Assembly: GCA_024196135.1 (NCBI GenBank)
Contig: JAMQCK010001151.1
Coordinates: 1-11,422 of the forward strand
Length of the DNA: 11,422 nucleotides
Direction: 5' to 3'
From: Pleurotus ostreatus/Saccharomyces cerevisiae fusant
Lineage: Eukaryota > Opisthokonta
Position numbers and translations under genes: made by a program. Of this stretch, positions 8,478 to 11,422 are shown piece after piece. How positions within the stretch are numbered: the first letter of the stretch is position 1; each line of letters begins with the position of its first letter. Below the pieces are notes generated by a model that saw only the letters and a list, made by a program, of their open reading frames with translations, was not told the DNA's origin and searched no databases.

Positions 8478-8803
8478 ATGATTTCGTATGTGTAACAGCC
8501 TGTTGTTGTGGCCTTCGCGCTGATCACATTCCTCACAGACGCGCCCCCTCCGCCCACGTCCTTAACTCCTCCCGCCGCCGCGTACGCAAGTCGCGTGTAC
8601 TTCGCGAGCTCAAGGGCACCGTACTTGGTGTCACGACGGGCAACACTCCACGCGCCCGCACTGAAGAGAACAAGGAGAACATCGCGCCGTGGGATGCCTC
8701 GACTCCTACCGCCAAGAACGTGCTTGGAGTATGTTTCTCCTCCGGGCTCCCATGCTCAGCGCGCTGACCTCCCCTTCTGTAGCCATCCAGAAAGCAGTTT
8801 TAA
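8478..8803 (+). CDS. 72-aa basic protein with KEN box and two TPxx[K/R] sites, unknown function
   Basis: Exons are 8478-8485, 8539-8728 and 8783-8803. Introns of 53 and 54 nt both start GTATGT, have CTGAT/CTGAC branch sites and end CACAG and TGTAG. Exon 1 is only ATG ATT TC; the split Ser codon is completed by exon 2. The protein has an Arg-rich segment (SRRRVRKSRVLREL, 14-27, possible nuclear signal), TPRAR (39-43), a KEN box in ENKENIAPW (46-54), TPTAK (58-62) and the terminus PSRKQF. KEN is the recognition signal for Cdh1-type APC/C adaptors, and TPxx[K/R] fits a relaxed Cdk site. With the cell-cycle-type promoter element upstream, a cell-cycle role is a reasonable inference, not a demonstrated one. 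No RxxL destruction box is present. No known family is recognised. The gene is convergent with the aminopeptidase gene. Confidence 0.78.
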
Positions 8804-9435
8804 CTCAGCACAACCATGCATGAACCGGCGCAACCGTCCTCCGCCCCTCGCGTCATACACATCATTCATGCATCTTCACGACCTTTGCATTGACGACCCC
8901 TCACCTGCATCATACTCACATCCTCACTATGCATACATCATCTCGTCCCTGTTTTCCCGAGCATAATTTTCTTTTTACCGCGTCTTGACGACGCCAGCTA
9001 CTTTTTTTCTCCGGGTTTGTAGTTTTGCATCTCTCGTCCCAGGCTATGTAATCGCGCTTTCCATATACACTGCTATGTATGACCACCAGCGAAAATGTTT
9101 GTGTTCATGACCCCTCATCCGTTGCAAAAACCGCCGATGCCATTGTTCTCGAATGGGGTTATTCGACGGCGGATCAGCGGAGCAATGCATTCCGAAAACC
9201 CGATCTGCTCGGATTGCTGGAGAAGTGATCTCCTTGTAGTCTTGGGACCCGACTCTAGTTTTCAGAAGAGTGTCCGTCGTTCTTTGCCCTTTGGAACGAA
9301 TGTTGAGGTCTGGACCAATCGGATCCGTCACCTCAGAAACTCTGACTATCGAGTACTGCGCTGAGAGCGCTAATGTTCCCCATTGGATCAAGGCGCAGGA
9401 GCGCATCGCCCATATAGCACCGAAAAACACTGACA
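8804..9435. other. Convergent intergenic region, 3' UTRs only
   Basis: About 630 bases between two stop codons. It holds T-rich runs (around 8965-8975 and 9002-9010) typical of fungal 3' ends. The open frames present (up to 130 codons, minus strand 9044-9436) carry no recognisable features and abut the stop of the aminopeptidase gene, so I do not call a gene. Confidence 0.55.
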
Positions 9436-11092
9436 CTAGAATAAACCACGCCAGTCCTCAACCGGGTCGTCCCACCGCGTCAATACCTCGACGCCGTCTT
9501 CTGTAATGAGGACGGTATGCTCAGCCTGGGCGGCGCGCGCGCAGTTCTGTGGCACTCTTGTTAGCCAAACCGCAGATAATGACTTCACTTTGACAGGCTG
9601 AAAGCTCACCTCCGTAGACGCCGTCCACCCATCCGGGAATATCCACGTGCTTGGATCGCTCCCTTGTATCACGACGGGCTCGGAAATTGTCAGCACGAAC
9701 GGGAGTCAAATATAGTTCAACAAGGCTCACCTCAATCGTGAAGACATCCCCCGGCGCCATCGTCCCCGGTTCCTCGTTCAAGGAATGGTATATCCATGGA
9801 GGACGGTGGAACTCAGTGCCGATACCATGACCGCTGAAGGCGTCGGAGACACAGTAGGGTCCGTAGGAGCGCCACCGGGGGTCGGGGCTAATTGAAGGCG
9901 AGAGGTCTGGTGAAGGCGGTGAGCGAAGGAAACAACTTAAGAGGGACCGAACGAGGAGGACTATCTTTCGCTCACCTTTCCCCTTCACTACTGTGTTATA
10001 TATCGACTTCCCGATACCTCTGAATGGCTTCCCAGGACCGCACGCCTCGATGCCTGCCGCGAGCGCGGCTTCGGAAGCGGCGACGAGCGCATGACCGGGC
10101 TGGTCGACATCGAGGTCACTGACTACAAAGGTTCGGCACGTATCGCCGTGGTACCCGTCGAGGTAGACGGTGATGTCGATTTTGACGATGTCTTCGGGCT
10201 GCAGCGGTCGTCTGCCAATTACTCGTAAGAAAGTTTGGCGATGCAAGATAAAGAGAGAGAATGCGATGCTTACTTGTCTGGAATGCCATGCACCGCGATG
10301 TTGTTAACGCTGCAGCGAGAAGAAGTCATTGAGTAGGTCACCGGTGCATTATAATTCTGCATACCTCGTGCAACACGCCTTCGGGAAGCTACCATACCCT
10401 AGTGGGCTCGGGTACGCGCCTCGCTTGACAATGAACTTGTGCACAGCATCGTCTATGGCGACAGTGGCGACGCCGGGCTAGCAAGAACGTAAGTTAGCCC
10501 TGTTACTCGCCAGGTCAATCAAAGACACCCTGCTCACTTTCACCAAGCTACCAGCGAATCTGAGCGTTTCCGCCGCAAGCTTACACGACGCACGTATCTT
10601 GCGCTCTTCCTCTCCCCCAAGCGGAATCAACACCCGGCTCGCACCCGCGTCAGGCAAATCAGCGTCAGGGTCCACTTCCACGCCATCTTGGGGGTAGTTC
10701 GGCGGCCGAGCTATTTTCTTGGGAACAGAGCGGCGCTTTATGTGGTTGACGCCGAAGATGAAGGGCTCCTGGGGAAGAAGAATCTGGTAGTTGCCCAAGT
10801 CAGGCTTATCCTGCTCGAAGAGGCTGGAGTCTTTGTCTTCGTCGAATGAGTCATGTGTTGGCGACTTTCTTGGAGCAGAGGTGCGCAGAGATCTGTTTGG
10901 AGAGGATAGCAGACCTATCGAAGCATGTCCGGGAATGCGGGTCGGGTAGGAAGGCCATGTCCGAGATGGCAAGGTGGAGAAGCACGCGGCCTGTCGAGCG
11001 CGAGTGTAGGCGTAAGGAGAGAGAGCAGTCCCATCCCGCACTCCACCAGGCTTGCGGTTCGCCAGTTGCAGGCGGCGTACGGCACGGTGCAT
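9436..11092 (-). CDS. Methionine aminopeptidase type 1, mitochondrial form
   Basis: Seven exons: 11092-10538, 10477-10365, 10309-10274, 10211-9976, 9906-9731, 9678-9610 and 9546-9436, giving 431 aa. Introns are 52-69 nt with GTGAGC, GTATGC or GTAAGC donors. The enzyme removes the initiator Met from nascent proteins. The N-terminus is Arg/Ser-rich without acidic residues for ~80 positions, like a mitochondrial presequence. The zinc-finger domain of cytosolic MetAP1 is absent, so this resembles METAP1D. The catalytic fold starts near 165 (KLAAETLRFAG) and includes GAYPSPLGYGSFPKACCTSVNN. Expected residues are all present: H230 (VHGIP), metal ligands D247 and D258 (KIDIT, HGDT), H340 (GHGIG), H347, E372 (FTIE) and E404 (AEHT), with spacings matching the bacterial enzyme. 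Exon 5 adds an unusual ~16-residue stretch (LSPSISPDPRWRSYGP) before YCVSD. Introns 4 (69 nt) and 6 (63 nt) are multiples of three without stops. The ATG at 11092 is the first of a long open frame. Confidence 0.93.
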
Positions 11093-11422
11093 TGTCGTGC
11101 AGCGGTGACCCGTGACGGTTGGGAAAGAGCGTGTTCCGCCACGTGCGCTATTGTTGCTGGCCGGCGATCAAACGTTCGTGTGCGCACGTGAAGAAGCTGC
11201 CGGCGGCACTGTGCTTGACCTGAGCGTTCATCATGCTGCGGCCAGTGTGCTCGAGGATGTCTCTCGCAGAGTGTCTATGCCCCGGCGTCTTGACCATACT
11301 CAAACGTAGTGACTCGGGACCCCCACCTTCTCTGTGACATCGACCAGTCTTCATCAAAAGCTGTCGTATCTGTTGTGACCTTACGCCTCAGGTTACGCTT
11401 ACCCTGTACCACTCAGCTCGGC
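11093..11422. other. Upstream region of the methionine aminopeptidase gene
   Basis: About 330 bases to the window edge. Overlapping short frames on both strands have no coding signature. Apart from two CACGTG motifs I see no strong element and no TATA box, as is usual for a housekeeping gene. Confidence 0.55.
11140..11190 (-). promoter_or_regulatory. Pair of inverted CACGTG E-boxes
   Basis: CACGTGCGC (11140-11148) and its exact reverse complement GCGCACGTG (11182-11190) are 48 and 90 bp upstream of the aminopeptidase ATG. CACGTG is the site of Cbf1-type bHLH factors in fungi. A 9-bp match in inverted orientation makes chance less likely, but binding is inferred. Confidence 0.5.

Noticed and set aside
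8999..9012. T-run as a possible RNA polymerase III terminator
   Set aside because: No A-box or B-box sequence or cloverleaf-capable segment was found upstream, so no tRNA or other Pol III gene is called.

Overview
The window looks like nuclear DNA of a filamentous basidiomycete, probably an Agaricomycete. The genes are interrupted by many very short introns (49-69 nt) with GTRNGY-type donors, CTNAY-like branch sites and YAG or AAG acceptors. Intergenic gaps are about 0.6-1 kb, leaders are CT-rich, and the Sec2-domain protein and the small six-cysteine secreted protein look like basidiomycete proteins. I see no mobile element, CRISPR array, tRNA or rRNA. The organism call is an inference from gene structure and remembered family resemblance; no search was run.

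Layout, left to right. (1) 1-1625 (+): 3' part of a Sec2-domain Rab guanine-nucleotide exchange factor, four exons in the window, 5' end outside. (2) 2676-3137 (+): four-exon gene for a 101-aa secreted protein with six cysteines, resembling the small fungal calcium-binding-protein (CBP1-like) group, with a TATA box 93 bp upstream. (3) 4209-5676 (-): two-exon gene for a 472-aa, proline-directed-site-rich protein of unknown function. Splicing reveals at least three copies of a Trp/Ser-Pro linear repeat. (4) 6373-7521 (+): divergent three-exon gene for a ~348-aa disordered protein of unknown function with an Ala-Gly-Asn minisatellite and a C-terminal coiled coil. (5) 8478-8803 (+): three-exon gene for a 72-aa basic protein with a KEN box and two TPxx[K/R] sites. 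Its promoter has an ACGCGT palindrome of the MluI cell-cycle-box type and a TATA box inside an inverted repeat. (6) 9436-11092 (-): seven-exon gene for a mitochondrial-type (type 1) methionine aminopeptidase with all metal ligands present.

The genes do not form an operon or an obvious cluster. The chromosome segment mixes housekeeping functions (exocytic Rab activation, N-terminal Met removal in mitochondria) with lineage-type unknown proteins. The most interesting item is the tiny KEN-box protein, because protein motifs and promoter motifs independently point to cell-cycle control. The repeat protein at 4209-5676 is the second. Exon boundaries were worked out by hand from splice consensus and reading-frame continuity; all joins given keep frame.
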